Of a stretch of 64,000 nucleotides of DNA, positions 23,430 through 32,817 are shown in pieces. The stretch lies in the NCBI RefSeq assembly GCF_042676385.1, contig NZ_JBHTHA010000037.1, positions 1 through 64,000 of the forward strand, read 5' to 3'. The notes beneath the pieces are model-generated. The model searched no databases. It was not told the DNA's origin and was given only the letters and a program-made list of their open reading frames with translations. The position numbers and the translations under genes are program-made. Numbering within the stretch: the stretch's first letter is position 1; each line of letters starts with the position of its first letter. Source of the stretch: Paenibacillus_E sp042676385. GTDB lineage: Bacteria; Bacillota; Bacilli; Paenibacillales; NBRC-103111.

Positions 23430-25244
23430 ATGACGACTATAGTAAACCCTGTAAATGATCCGCTGATGCCCCTATTTGAAAATGCGCCAATCGGAGTTGT
23501 GATGATTGGCCGGGATGGTCTAATAATGAGAGTGAATCCTATTTTTTGTGAATTTATTGGGTATACGGAAGAAGAACTGTTGCGGATGAACGCTCACGAT
23601 ATAACGCATCCGGATGACAGGGAGTTAAGCCGGAGCCGAGTTTCCGCTATTGAACATTCTTCCAGTACGTTTAGAATGGAAAAACGTTATGTGCACAAAG
23701 AAGGTTACGTTAAATGGGGACTTGTTCAGGGATTAAACAAAAGAAGCAGTATCGGGGCCGCGTACTTGCCTTATTACATAGGATTTATTCAGGATATTAC
23801 ACGATTAAAGCGACAAGAGGAAGAATTGCGGGCAACTAAAGAAAAATATGAATCACTGATCCATAATTCCTCGGACGCCATTGTGATTTATGATTTAGAA
23901 GGTCATGTGCTCGAAATCAATAAAGCTTTTACATCTATGTTTGGCTGGGAAAATGACGAAGTATTGGGTGTCAAACTGCCCACCGCGCTTCCTGAAAGAA
24001 TGTCAATCGTGCAAGAGATCATTCATAAAGTGATTAATGGTGAAACCATTCATAATTGGGAGACGCTTAAAAAGCGAAAGGATGGAGCGCTGGTAGAGGC
24101 TAGTATGTCGGTTTCACCCATTCACAGCGCACAAGGTGATATTGTCATGCTTGCTGCCAGCTTTCGTGATATAACAGTTCAGAAGGCGTTATGGCATCAA
24201 GCCAAACAGCAGGAAGAATCGTATAAGCAGCTGATGGCTAACTGGCCGGATGCATTCATGATAGTTCAAAAAAACGTAGTGGTATACAGCAACCCGGCTG
24301 GTTTGCTGCTTCTTGGTGCAGAGCGGGAAGAGCAGGTAATCGGCCGGTCCGTCTTTGATTTTCATCAGGAAGAAGATCATGCCTATATCCGTATGAAAAT
24401 TAGTCAGGTTCAGGAAGGTCAGGTCCATCGAAGCAATCTACAGAAGTTTACCCGTCTGGATGGCACCATCATCGACGTGGAGGTGACAAGTATACCAGCT
24501 GTTTATGAAAATGAGCCGGCCATCCATGTGCTTTTACGCGATGTAACCGAGCGCGTCAAGACGGAGGAGCTTATGCGCGTATCGGATAAGTTGAAAGCCG
24601 TCGGACAGCTGGCTGCCGGCATCGCTCATGAAATCCGTAACCCGTTGACTGCGATTAAAGGATTCGTCCAACTGACGCAAACCAGGTATCCTGAAGCGCG
24701 TCATTATTTCGACATTATCAAATCGGAAGTGGAGCGCATCGACTCGATAACCAGTGAGCTTTTGCTCTTGGCGAAACCGAGCCTCAAGTCATCAGTGACG
24801 GAAGATGTATGCGAACTTCTTAATCAGGTATGTCCGCTTCTTGAAACGCAAGGCATCATGAGTAACGTGCAAATCGTACGTGACTACAGGGTAACCCCTT
24901 TACGCGTTATGTGTGACGCCAATCAATTGAAACAAGTATTCATCAATCTGCTCAAAAATGCTATAGAAGCCATGCCTGCAGGCGGACAAATCAAGATCAT
25001 TACAGATCTTGAAGGGGACGCTATTCAAATTACGATTATCGATCAGGGCCCTGGCATTCCAACAGAACTGATGAGCAGTATCGGCCAGCCCTTTTATACA
25101 ACGAAGCCAAACGGAACAGGTCTGGGCCTTGTGGTTAGTTACAACATCGTTCAAAATCATGGCGGCAGCATCTCGATTGCAAACATGCCAATTAAAGGAG
25201 CCGCTTTCACCATAAAACTGCCATTTGTCCCTCACAAGCAGTAA
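23430..25244 (+). CDS. Sensor histidine kinase with three PAS domains, sporulation-kinase type
   Basis: A 604-residue cytosolic kinase without membrane helices. Three PAS domains (about residues 10-135, 137-260, 265-385) precede a HisKA dimerisation domain with His400 in AAGIAHEIRNPLTAIKGF and an HATPase domain (NLLKNAIEAMP, DQGPGIP, GTGLGL). The H-box is of the KinA/KinE type that feeds phosphate to Spo0F in Bacilli. No response regulator is adjacent, as is usual for these orphan kinases. The PAS ligands are unknown. Phosphorelay entry is inferred from the H-box alone. Confidence 0.85.
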   Translation: MTTIVNPVNDPLMPLFENAPIGVVMIGRDGLIMRVNPIFCEFIGYTEEELLRMNAHDITHPDDRELSRSRVSAIEHSSSTFRMEKRYVHKEGYVKWGLVQGLNKRSSIGAAYLPYYIGFIQDITRLKRQEEELRATKEKYESLIHNSSDAIVIYDLEGHVLEINKAFTSMFGWENDEVLGVKLPTALPERMSIVQEIIHKVINGETIHNWETLKKRKDGALVEASMSVSPIHSAQGDIVMLAASFRDITVQKALWHQAKQQEESYKQLMANWPDAFMIVQKNVVVYSNPAGLLLLGAEREEQVIGRSVFDFHQEEDHAYIRMKISQVQEGQVHRSNLQKFTRLDGTIIDVEVTSIPAVYENEPAIHVLLRDVTERVKTEELMRVSDKLKAVGQLAAGIAHEIRNPLTAIKGFVQLTQTRYPEARHYFDIIKSEVERIDSITSELLLLAKPSLKSSVTEDVCELLNQVCPLLETQGIMSNVQIVRDYRVTPLRVMCDANQLKQVFINLLKNAIEAMPAGGQIKIITDLEGDAIQITIIDQGPGIPTELMSSIGQPFYTTKPNGTGLGLVVSYNIVQNHGGSISIANMPIKGAAFTIKLPFVPHKQ

Positions 25245-25333
25245 TTCCGAATTGGTGTTTACTCTGTTATAATAATTGAGATGTTTTAAACTTGTGGCGG
25301 GTGAAAGAAGATTCATAAATTACGAGGTGACGA

Positions 25334-26128
25334 ATGAAAGCGTATTTGGAATTGCTTCAAGATATTTTAGACCATGGGATAAAAAAAGAAGACCGCACGG
25401 GGACCGGCACCATATCCGTATTCGGGAGACAGCTGCGCTTCGATTTAAGCAAAGGATTTCCCTTGTTGACAACGAAAAAATTGCATATGAGATCCATTGT
25501 TCATGAGCTTCTTTGGTTTTTGAGCGGGATTACGAATGTAACCTATTTGCGCGAAAATGGCGTAACGATTTGGGACGAATGGGCTGACGAGGAAGGGAAT
25601 CTGGGGCGCGTATACGGCGCGCAGTGGCGAACTTGGCAGGCGCCGAACGGACAAGCTATCGATCAGATTTCCGGGCTGATTCATCAGATCCGGACAAATC
25701 CCGATTCGCGCAGGCATCTGGTCAGCGCATGGAATGTGGCGGAAATTGAAACGATGGCCTTGCCGCCATGTCATTATGCTTTTCAATTTTATGTCGCAGA
25801 GGGACGCTTGTCTTGTATGTTCCAGATGCGCTCCGTGGATACGTTCCTGGGGTTGCCTTTCAACATCGCTTCTTATGCTTTATTGACACATATGATTGCT
25901 CAGCAGTGTGATCTCGAAGTGGGGGATCTCATTTGGACGGGCGGAGATGTGCACATCTATTTGAACCATTTGGAACAAGCTAAACTCCAATTGACTCGCG
26001 AGCCATATCCTAGCCCGACATTAAAAATTCACAGAAAACCGGAGTCGATTTTCGATTACAAGTTTGAAGACTTTGAATTCGCAGGTTATCAATCCCATCC
26101 TGGGATTAAAGCTCCGATCGCGATTTAA
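25334..26128 (+). CDS. thyA: Thymidylate synthase
   Basis: A 264-residue ThyA, the same length as the E. coli enzyme. The catalytic Cys146 lies in ALPPCHYAFQF, and RRHLVSAWN, DTFLGLPFN and DVHIYLNHLEQ are the phosphate, folate and dUMP contacts. It methylates dUMP to dTMP with methylene-tetrahydrofolate, leaving dihydrofolate. GAGGTG precedes the ATG. The next gene, folA, recycles that dihydrofolate, so the two form a functional operon. Confidence 0.97.
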   Translation: MKAYLELLQDILDHGIKKEDRTGTGTISVFGRQLRFDLSKGFPLLTTKKLHMRSIVHELLWFLSGITNVTYLRENGVTIWDEWADEEGNLGRVYGAQWRTWQAPNGQAIDQISGLIHQIRTNPDSRRHLVSAWNVAEIETMALPPCHYAFQFYVAEGRLSCMFQMRSVDTFLGLPFNIASYALLTHMIAQQCDLEVGDLIWTGGDVHIYLNHLEQAKLQLTREPYPSPTLKIHRKPESIFDYKFEDFEFAGYQSHPGIKAPIAI

Positions 26129-26160
26129 CTTATCTTTAGAAGCAAGCAAGGAGGGATTCG

Positions 26161-26649
26161 ATGAGCATTTCATTCATATTTGCCATGGATCGGAATCGGG
26201 CTATTGGCGTCAACAATAAGCTTCCGTGGCATCTTCCCGCCGATTTGAAATTTTTCAAATCGGTGACGATGGGACATCCGATCCTGATGGGGCGGAAAAC
26301 GTACGATTCTATCGGCAAGCCGCTGCCAGGCAGACGGAATGTGATTCTGACGCAGAACTCTCAGTTTCAAGCTGAAGGTTGCGAGGTCGTTCATTCCGTG
26401 GAGGAAGCGGTGCAAGCGTTCCGCGATGAAGAACTGTTCGTGATCGGCGGCGCTGAGATTTTCCGCTTAATGGCGGAAGTCGTTGATCGGATGTACATTA
26501 CCTACATTGATCATGAGTTTGAGGCGGACACTTATTTTGGGGAAATGGACATGTCGGAGTGGACGCTCGTTTCCAGCGAGCAGGGCGAACGCAACGAGAA
26601 AAATCCGTATGCGTACTATTTCCGAATCTATGACAGAAAGAAGGCCTAG
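26161..26649 (+). CDS. folA: Dihydrofolate reductase
   Basis: A 162-residue DHFR. ISFIFAMDRNRAIGVNNKLPWHLPADLKFF holds the Trp-Pro-His and Asp active site (Asp near residue 28), and GRKTYDSIGKPLPGR and VIGGAEIF bind NADPH. It reduces dihydrofolate to tetrahydrofolate. AAGGAGG lies before the ATG. It follows thyA by 32 bases and is followed almost directly by a YciI-like gene. Confidence 0.96.
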   Translation: MSISFIFAMDRNRAIGVNNKLPWHLPADLKFFKSVTMGHPILMGRKTYDSIGKPLPGRRNVILTQNSQFQAEGCEVVHSVEEAVQAFRDEELFVIGGAEIFRLMAEVVDRMYITYIDHEFEADTYFGEMDMSEWTLVSSEQGERNEKNPYAYYFRIYDRKKA

Positions 26650-26652
26650 TTG

Positions 26653-26916
26653 ATGAAATATTTTGTAGTACTGCTGCCGATGAAGGATGAAGAGCTAAGT
26701 AAAGAGCACAGACCCGCTCACTTGGCCTATCTCGATGAACGAAGAAGCGAAGGGAAGATTTTCGCGAACGGACGATTCGTGGACGGCTGGGGCGGCCTTG
26801 TGATCTACAAGGCGGAAACGATGGAAGAAGCGAAGCTGCTTGCTGAAGCGGACCCCTTCGTTAAATTAGGAGCCAGACATTGCGATATTCATGAATGGGA
26901 CATTGTCATTAGTTAG
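26653..26916 (+). CDS. YciI-family protein
   Basis: An 87-residue protein of the YciI/YCII dimeric alpha+beta barrel family. It has the conserved RPAHLAYLDERRSEGKI (His and following residues) and ADPFVKLG segments; the Asp and His of the family pocket are present. Members are small cytosolic proteins of unclear reaction, some acting on chlorinated or lactone compounds. ATG 26653 has GAAGG about 9 bases upstream. It is translationally close to folA (3 bases after its stop) and ends the operon before a strong terminator. Confidence 0.8.
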   Translation: MKYFVVLLPMKDEELSKEHRPAHLAYLDERRSEGKIFANGRFVDGWGGLVIYKAETMEEAKLLAEADPFVKLGARHCDIHEWDIVIS

Positions 26917-26982
26917 GCGCTTAACGCGGTCGCAGGTTTACATAGTCAGTGGCTTGGACAGCCGCCGCCGCTGCATAGGAAA

Positions 26983-27038
26983 AGGCACTCTCGTTATGGA
27001 TGAAGCATTATCAATAACGAAAGTGCCTGCTTGTTTTT
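26983..27038. terminator. Terminator after thyA-folA-yciI
   Basis: AGGCACT-TCGTTAT and ATAACGA-AGTGCCT form a 15-base stem with one mismatch, followed by a T run. It also lies behind the convergent GH43 gene. Confidence 0.88.
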
Positions 27039-27045
27039 AATTGGG

Positions 27046-28890
27046 TCAGTCTAATTTATACATCAGCCAAAATTGTGCTACTCCACCGGGGAGATCCTGC
27101 CAAGTCCCCACGCCTGCACCGCTGTTTATACTTGCTCCGCCTACATCTAACGCTTTACCTGTTTTTACGTTGATCAATTTACAGTATCCGTTGCCGGTAT
27201 CGACAATTTTCCACTTTTGCGTATCTAAACCTTGATCCTCCTCGATATCCACTCTTCCCCATGCTGCTGCGGGATCTGATACCGTCAGCGCTTTTCCGCT
27301 ATTCGGATTGATCAATTTATAGGTTCCGTCCCCATTGTCGACAATTTTCCAACGTTGGGCGATACCACCATCCGAATCGTCCCACATTTGAGTGAAAGTT
27401 CCGTTCGTTGTTCCTGCTCCAATCACATCCAGCACTTTGCCGCCGTTTGGATTGATCAGTTTATACTCGGATCCCGATTTTATCGAAAATTCGTTGTTGC
27501 CGGAAAGCTCGATATAGTCGATATCGACGGCATGTTTACCCCTTGTGAATTGGATCGTATTTCTATAACCTTTCTTTAGTTCTATTTGCATGGATACAGA
27601 ATCGTAATGGTTGCTTCCCGAATGAGGATAAGTTAAAGGCATCCCAGGCTTTCCGTTTACGGATATTTGCTGTACGGCATCAGGTCCGGCAGTATTCGAA
27701 TATTTGACTGTGAGTGTGTAAGTCCCTTCCTCCGGAACATTCACGTCTTTGATCAATAAGGTGCTGTTTTCATTATTGAGCCGTACGACCTTGCCGCCCG
27801 ATGCATCTTTTTCGTCCTTGATTTCCGCTTTGTACGGAGTACCGTGCTCCGCTTCGATCCGATAATCCCCTGATGGAACAGCAAGCGGTCCGTTGGTCGG
27901 AACGCCGAAATTCGGGGATCCGTCAGCGTTCCAAGTGAACTGCTGTACCCTTGTTGGCCGTGGGCCGCAACCTTGGCCGGGGCCGTTATTTCCATGATAG
28001 ACGATCAAATCCTGCGTACCGTCTTTCGATTGTACGAACGAATTGTGTCCCGGAGCATAAACGCCATTGGCCGGCGATTTGCTGAATACTGGCTGCGTGG
28101 ATTTCATCCAGGAAGCCGGATCGAGCAAATTACTCGTATCCGCAGCAGTCAATATGCCGAGCGAGTAATCGTCTTCCCAGCAAGCGCTTGCAGAAAATAC
28201 AAGAAATATTTTTCCGTTTCTTTTAAGTATGACTGCACCTTCGTTTACGGGCATCCCTTTCTTTTCCCAACTATATTCGGGCTTAGTCAGAATCACATTT
28301 TCCCCGTTTAACGTCCAAGGATTGGACATTGGAGCGAGGGCGATTGCACTGCCGTGGGCTCCAGACCAATTTCCATATGCCGCATATAAGAAATACCATT
28401 GGCCGTTATGGTCGAAAACCGTTCCGTCAAGCCCCGAATATTGGGTGTTAATCCTTCCTTTATCCACCCACTCACCCTGTAAAGGATCAGCAGAAGCATT
28501 CTCCAGTACGTAAACGCCACGGCAATCGTCCCCGCATCCCGTATTTGCCGTATAATAGATGTACCATTTTCCGTCGATATAATGGATTTCAGGAGCCCAA
28601 ATATCTCTCATATTAGCAGGAGTAGTCCAGACCGTTTTTCGTTCCCCAAGGTCAATCCCTACGAGAGATCTCGATTTCCAGATATCCAGTCTATTACCTA
28701 ATGTCCGAGTAAAATAGTAATAACCGTCCGAATGCAGCATTACATATGGATCTGCACCCGCTGTATTAATAGGGTTTTTGAATGAAGACGTAGAAGCTGC
28801 CGTCGAATACTGGTTAGTAGAAAATGTGAAACAAAATAATAATAAAAATAAAAGCGTTACTCGAAAAGTCATTTCTTTTCTCATTTTCAT
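27046..28890 (-). CDS. Secreted GH43 glycosidase with CBM and ricin-type lectin domain
   Basis: A 614-residue exoenzyme. Signal peptide (residues 1-31, ending AA-STSS), GH43 five-bladed propeller (about 37-345), a CBM6/35-like beta-sandwich (about 355-470), and a C-terminal ricin-type trefoil (about 475-614) with repeated QxWK-like motifs. The catalytic set is visible: Asp47 (base), Asp155 (pKa modulator) and Glu217 (acid). GH43 enzymes remove arabinose or xylose from plant polysaccharides; the exact specificity is not readable. GGAGG precedes the ATG. A cre site upstream implies CcpA repression by preferred sugars. Confidence 0.9.
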   Translation of the reverse strand: MKMRKEMTFRVTLLFLLLFCFTFSTNQYSTAASTSSFKNPINTAGADPYVMLHSDGYYYFTRTLGNRLDIWKSRSLVGIDLGERKTVWTTPANMRDIWAPEIHYIDGKWYIYYTANTGCGDDCRGVYVLENASADPLQGEWVDKGRINTQYSGLDGTVFDHNGQWYFLYAAYGNWSGAHGSAIALAPMSNPWTLNGENVILTKPEYSWEKKGMPVNEGAVILKRNGKIFLVFSASACWEDDYSLGILTAADTSNLLDPASWMKSTQPVFSKSPANGVYAPGHNSFVQSKDGTQDLIVYHGNNGPGQGCGPRPTRVQQFTWNADGSPNFGVPTNGPLAVPSGDYRIEAEHGTPYKAEIKDEKDASGGKVVRLNNENSTLLIKDVNVPEEGTYTLTVKYSNTAGPDAVQQISVNGKPGMPLTYPHSGSNHYDSVSMQIELKKGYRNTIQFTRGKHAVDIDYIELSGNNEFSIKSGSEYKLINPNGGKVLDVIGAGTTNGTFTQMWDDSDGGIAQRWKIVDNGDGTYKLINPNSGKALTVSDPAAAWGRVDIEEDQGLDTQKWKIVDTGNGYCKLINVKTGKALDVGGASINSGAGVGTWQDLPGGVAQFWLMYKLD

Positions 28891-29019
28891 TTTTTTGTAA
28901 CCTCCAAATAATTAAGGAATAATTATTGCAATCGCTAAGGTGATTGTAATCTGACTGCTAGAGGGAATGACTTCTCATAATGCTCATTCCTTTCCCCTTT
29001 TTATTTTTCTTACTCTTCT

Positions 29020-29064
29020 ATTATAATTAGGCTCTTATCTCTGCTGCTCATGAAAACGCTTAAC
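29020..29064 (-). promoter_or_regulatory. GH43 promoter -10 and cre site
   Basis: On the minus strand a TATAAT -10 lies at 29020-29025. On the plus strand ATGAAAACGCTTAAC (29050-29064) fits the CcpA cre consensus WTGAAARCGYTTWNN without mismatch. It lies about 30 bases upstream of the -10, so repression or weak activation by CcpA is plausible. Confidence 0.65.
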
Positions 29065-29107
29065 AATACATCTAAAAATAATCAATATTTGTTCGTTTTT
29101 GACGGTC

Positions 29108-29183
29108 GAAAAAAATACCTCCTTTATGGAGGCATAAAAACCAATGAAAAAGCGCAAAACCCGACCGCAAAAGGTCGGGTTTT
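29108..29183 (-). terminator. Tandem terminators after the YcnI-type gene
   Basis: AAAACCCGACC and GGTCGGGTTTT (29157-29183) form an 11 bp stem with T runs on both sides. A second hairpin, CCTCC/GGAGG with a T run on the minus strand, follows at 29108-29132. Confidence 0.8.
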
Positions 29184-29190
29184 CTACTTT

Positions 29191-29820
29191 TTATTTACGT
29201 TTTCTCACAAGTGAAACGACTAAAGACAGAGCGCCGAGTACAACAGCTGCAATGGACAAGTACAAGGAAGTGTTTCCGGCTGTAGTGTTGCCGCCAGCAG
29301 CGGCTTGATCTGCTGCAGTATGGCCGTGGCTGTCTGTAGCTGCGCCGGCAGCTTTCGGTTTTACTGTTGTAATAGAAGCGGGCTTGTCAGAACCCTCTGC
29401 GCCAACCCATTCAACAACGCTGCCGTCTTTGTACGTTTGATAAGCTTTCCAAACGATTTGCGTAGCGGCATCCGCTACTTTACCTTGCATATTGAATTCA
29501 CCGAATTCCGTTTTGGACAATCCGTCTCCGGTTGCGGTCCAAGTGACCCCGGTAATTTTACCGGAAGTATCTTTCGCCAGCTCATAGGTCCAGCCCGGTT
29601 TCGGTTCAAAACGGGAGATGGATACCGAGTCAACCGGGAACTTCACTTCAATCTTCACGGTCGGCACATCTTTTTCGGTTGGTACGCGAACCGTAAATTT
29701 CTCGTAGCTTCCTTGCGTCGAGCTATTGGGCGATACCGTTACATGGGCGCTGGCTACCCCGGCAAGCAGCATCGTGCCAGCTAATACAATTCCTACATTC
29801 AACAACCATTTCTTAAACAC
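29191..29820 (-). CDS. ycnI: YcnI-type copper-binding membrane protein (DUF1775)
   Basis: About 209 residues from a GTG start with AAAGGGG 9 bases upstream. This start gives a normal signal peptide (MFKKWLLNVGIV...GVASA) whose cleavage leaves His26 at the mature N-terminus in HVTVSP, the Cu(II) ligand of YcnI. A DUF1775 beta-sandwich follows (about 26-150), then a Gly/Ala/His linker and a C-terminal helix with a basic RKRK end. It acts outside the membrane in copper handling. Longer starts at 29856 or 29865 would overlap the repeat and lack a good signal. A YcnJ partner is found far away, at 51217. Confidence 0.85.
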   Translation of the reverse strand: MFKKWLLNVGIVLAGTMLLAGVASAHVTVSPNSSTQGSYEKFTVRVPTEKDVPTVKIEVKFPVDSVSISRFEPKPGWTYELAKDTSGKITGVTWTATGDGLSKTEFGEFNMQGKVADAATQIVWKAYQTYKDGSVVEWVGAEGSDKPASITTVKPKAAGAATDSHGHTAADQAAAGGNTTAGNTSLYLSIAAVVLGALSLVVSLVRKRK

Positions 29821-29920
29821 TTGATTTTGTTCCCCTTTCGAATCATCTCTTATCATGTTCTCCATCTTACTTGTTTCCCAAGCAAAATAGTATGACTCGA
29901 CTGGGCTATTTTTATTGTTT

Positions 29921-29967
29921 TGGGGCCCCCCGCAAAGTCTTCGTAGGCTACGCCTCACTTTGTGGGG
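29921..29967 (-). repeat. CCCCrCAAAGT/ACTTTGCGGGG hairpin repeat, copy B
   Basis: On the minus strand CCCCACAAAGT, a GAGGCGTAGCCTACGAAG middle and ACTTTGCGGGG are followed by GGCCCCAA. It starts 6 bases after the response-regulator stop codon, in the same direction. Confidence 0.75.
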
Positions 29968-29972
29968 TGATA

Positions 29973-30644
29973 TTAGTTTTGTCCTTTTCGTGTCAATCCG
30001 AATTTAACGGCAAAGGCGGTGAGCTGTACGCGATTTTCAAGCTGAAGCTTTTCCAAAATATTCTTCATATGATTCTTGACTGTGTGCTCGGAAATCAGCA
30101 GTTTCTCGGCGATCTGCCGATTATTATCCCCGCCGGCGACGTATGCGGTAATTTCCTGCTCGCGTGAAGTGAGCATGTTGGGATTAGGGCCATCGGTCTG
30201 TGTTTGGATCGGGGCTCGAAACCGCTGGAAGAGCTTGTCCGCCATTTGCCGCGCGACCTCTGAATTATCGTCCAGCAGTGCATGCAGGTAAGTGAGCCAT
30301 TCGTCGGGATCCATATTTTTGAGCAGATAGCCTTGAGCACCAAATTGCAATGCCGTGAATAGATCGGCCACGTCATCTGAAACCGTGAGCATAACGATCC
30401 GGATGGATGCGTTCAATTGCTTGATGCGGCGGGTTGCTTCCAGACCATTGACCGGTGCCATATGAATATCCATGAGCACGACTTCAGGCACAATCTCAGC
30501 GCATAGCTGAACGGCTTCTTCGCCATTGCAAGCCTCTCCGACCACATGAAAATCGGCATCGGATTCCAACATGCTGCGTATGGCCTTTCTGGCTAGAGGG
30601 TGATCATCTGCAATTAGTACACGATAGGGCTGTTTTGTAGCCAT
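29973..30644 (-). CDS. NarL/LuxR-family response regulator
   Basis: A 223-residue regulator. The receiver domain has Asp59 (VVLMDIHMAP), acidic DD at 13-14 and Lys in YLLKN, and a LuxR-type helix-turn-helix lies at about 155-215 (LTSREQEITAYVAGG...ISEHTVKNHMKNI). It is phosphorylated by the kinase encoded just upstream, with which it shares one base (TAATG), so the two are coupled. AAGGAGG lies inside the kinase's last codons. The class is like YdfI/LiaR. The YcnI-type gene follows and may be a target. Confidence 0.9.
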   Translation of the reverse strand: MATKQPYRVLIADDHPLARKAIRSMLESDADFHVVGEACNGEEAVQLCAEIVPEVVLMDIHMAPVNGLEATRRIKQLNASIRIVMLTVSDDVADLFTALQFGAQGYLLKNMDPDEWLTYLHALLDDNSEVARQMADKLFQRFRAPIQTQTDGPNPNMLTSREQEITAYVAGGDNNRQIAEKLLISEHTVKNHMKNILEKLQLENRVQLTAFAVKFGLTRKGQN

Positions 30645-31456
30645 TAAGATTTCCTCCTTAATGAATGAACGCGAAGTTCAGTTCCGGCGGCTTCTTCATC
30701 TGTTCCGGAAGAGCGAAGATCGATGGTTGCAGCCAGATCCGCAGCTCGCTTATGCATCAGCTCAATGCCGTATTTCTTATTCCTGCTGGTGCTCTCCTGC
30801 AAGCCACGGCCGTTATCCGTAATTTCCAAGCGCCATTCCTCGGGGCATGCATCAAGAAGGATGGACGCGCGCGTAGCCTTGGAATGTTTGCGTATATTGG
30901 TAAAAGCCTCTTGAATGATGCCGAAAAGCTGCACTTCTTCGGAGGAACTGAAGCTATCCTCGGCAATCGTAATCTGTGTTTGCAGCTCGATTCCCGTCAC
31001 CAATTGCCAATCCTGCAGCCATTTGAGCATGCGCTGTTTGAAGCCGGAGCCTTCTTCCGGCGGTGTCCGCAAATTAAATATAGCTTGGCGCAGCGAGTTA
31101 TCAATTTCCGACACCGCAGCTTTCGCTTCCTCCAAATGCCCCTGCTTCAGCTTTACATTAAGGAAGAAAAGCGTTTGTGCCAAATCGTCATGAAGCTCCC
31201 TGGCCAGTCGTTCGCGTTCCTCATAGACCGCTCTGCGGGACTCGCCTGCAGTGAGCTTCTCATTATTCCGTTCAATGTTCTGAAACATCCACGAAGCGAA
31301 AAGATAAGAGAGCAAGAACGTAATAACCGTAATGGTGAAATTCCCGGCTTCCATTGTTAAATAATTAAGTAAAAATTCATGTCGTATATACTCAAAGCCG
31401 CCAATGATCAGAACGGGCAGCAAGATCGTAAATAGTTTGAGCGTACGCAGTGACAC
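30644..31456 (-). CDS. Sensor histidine kinase, HisKA_3 type
   Basis: A 270-residue kinase with two N-terminal helices (about residues 7-25 and 38-57) and almost no extracellular loop, so it probably senses within the membrane. A HisKA_3 domain with His89 (ELHDDLAQTLFFLNVKLKQG) follows, then a NarX-type ATPase (ITDNGRGLQ, YGIELMHKRA). The start is a GTG with AAGGAG about 12 bases upstream, longer than ideal. It partners the response regulator whose start it overlaps. Confidence 0.88.
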   Translation of the reverse strand: MSLRTLKLFTILLPVLIIGGFEYIRHEFLLNYLTMEAGNFTITVITFLLSYLFASWMFQNIERNNEKLTAGESRRAVYEERERLARELHDDLAQTLFFLNVKLKQGHLEEAKAAVSEIDNSLRQAIFNLRTPPEEGSGFKQRMLKWLQDWQLVTGIELQTQITIAEDSFSSSEEVQLFGIIQEAFTNIRKHSKATRASILLDACPEEWRLEITDNGRGLQESTSRNKKYGIELMHKRAADLAATIDLRSSGTDEEAAGTELRVHSLRRKS

Positions 31457-31569
31457 TGGATCCCAGCTCCTTTTTCATCCCTATATTGGGCATGGCTTCT
31501 ATTATAGCAGGTAAAATGTTAGAATTCTTCACAAAAACCTGGGCAAAGCCTTTTCAATGATGCACACGT

Positions 31570-31597
31570 GTGCTACATTATTTATAAATCGTAGCAC
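31570..31597. promoter_or_regulatory. 28 bp dyad in nickel-permease promoter, candidate NikR site
   Basis: GTGCTAC (31570-31576) and GTAGCAC (31591-31597) are perfect arms 14 bases apart. The full length and half-site spacing equal those of the E. coli NikR operator (GTATGA-N16-TCATAC). TATAAA at 31583-31588 lies between the arms. A NikR gene is present at 48484, which makes it the natural candidate. Confidence 0.65.
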
Positions 31598-31624
31598 GAT
31601 CGGAAAGGCAAGGTGAGAAAAGAA

Positions 31625-32650
31625 ATGTGGAAATCAATGATGCAGCAGAAAAAAAGCTGGAGCGGATATGTTGGTTTCATTATACTCCTGCACGTTTTAG
31701 GAATCATCGGCCTCTATAGCGTAGCTAAAACATCGCCTGCCTTTTGGGGGATCGGCTTATTGGCTTATACCCTCGGGATGCGTCACGCTTTCGACGTCGA
31801 TCACATAGCCGCTATTGATAATACAGTGCGCAAGCTTGTTCAGCAGAAAAAGAATCCGCTTGGCGTCGGGTTTTACTTCTCGCTCGGTCACTCATCCGTC
31901 GTTTTCCTGATGGCCATCGTGACCGCTTTTTCCGTCCAATGGGCTGAGAGGGAACTGCCTTGGATGCAGCGTTTCGGCGGCGTTATCGGGGCATCCGTAT
32001 CCGGCACTTTTCTCGTTATCATCGGTGTATTGAATTTGCTCATCCTTATTAATCTGTTTCGTCTGTTCCGCAAATTTCGGGCCGGCGAACATAATGATAA
32101 CGAGTTTGAGGAACTGCTTCAATCCAGAGGCCTTATTGCAAGAATGATCAAACCGCTATTCGGTTTTATCGGCAAAAGCTGGCATGTTTACCCGCTCGGT
32201 TTTTTATTCGGTCTCGGTTTTGACACCGCCAGTGAAATCGCGCTGTTAGCCATCTCGGCAAATGCGGCCAAAGAGGCGATTCCGTTCATCGGCGTGATCT
32301 CGCTGCCGCTGCTTTTCGCTGCCGGCATGAGCTTATTCGATACGGCGGATGGCATGTTCATGACCAAAGCTTACCGCTGGGCCTTCCATACACCTGTTCG
32401 CAAACTGTACTATAACTTGACGGTAACAACACTCGCCGTTATTGCTGCCCTCATTATCGGTGCTGTCGAGCTTGGGCAAGTGCTATCCGAGGAAATTGGC
32501 ATGGAAGGCAGTTTCTGGACCTGGCTGCAGGACCTGGATTTCGGGACACTGGGTTATATACTTGTTGGCTTGTTTATCTTGGCCTGGGCGGTTTCCATAA
32601 GTATTTGGAAATGGTTTAGAATCGAAGAGCGCTGGAGTGCAAAAATATGA
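31625..32650 (+). CDS. nixA: HoxN/NixA-family nickel (cobalt) permease
   Basis: About 341 residues and eight helices of the NiCoT family. The signature RHAFDVDHIAAIDN (His/Asp metal-selectivity motif) is in helix 2, with LGHSSVV, GFDTASEI and GMSLFDTADG following. It takes up Ni(II), or Co(II), by secondary transport across the cytoplasmic membrane. ATG 31625 has AAGGTGA about 8 bases upstream; a GTG at 31613 is also open. A NikR-like dyad covers its promoter, so nickel should shut it off. No urease or hydrogenase genes lie in the window. It is a single gene, followed by a terminator. Confidence 0.92.
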   Translation: MWKSMMQQKKSWSGYVGFIILLHVLGIIGLYSVAKTSPAFWGIGLLAYTLGMRHAFDVDHIAAIDNTVRKLVQQKKNPLGVGFYFSLGHSSVVFLMAIVTAFSVQWAERELPWMQRFGGVIGASVSGTFLVIIGVLNLLILINLFRLFRKFRAGEHNDNEFEELLQSRGLIARMIKPLFGFIGKSWHVYPLGFLFGLGFDTASEIALLAISANAAKEAIPFIGVISLPLLFAAGMSLFDTADGMFMTKAYRWAFHTPVRKLYYNLTVTTLAVIAALIIGAVELGQVLSEEIGMEGSFWTWLQDLDFGTLGYILVGLFILAWAVSISIWKWFRIEERWSAKI

Positions 32651-32656
32651 GAAAGC

Positions 32657-32694
32657 CAGATAGTCCATCAGTCATGTTGGGCTATCTTTTTTTT
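32657..32694 (+). terminator. Terminator after nickel permease
   Basis: AGATAGTCC and GGGCTATCT pair, followed by eight T residues. Confidence 0.85.
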
Positions 32695-32817
32695 GTGATT
32701 ACTAACAATCTTATGTAAATATTTAATAAAGATGAAATTTCAAAAAAGGATTTTGCCGAAACACGTTGAAAGTAGTCATCTGATATTTTTGAGACCATTA
32801 GAGAAAGTAGGATTCAT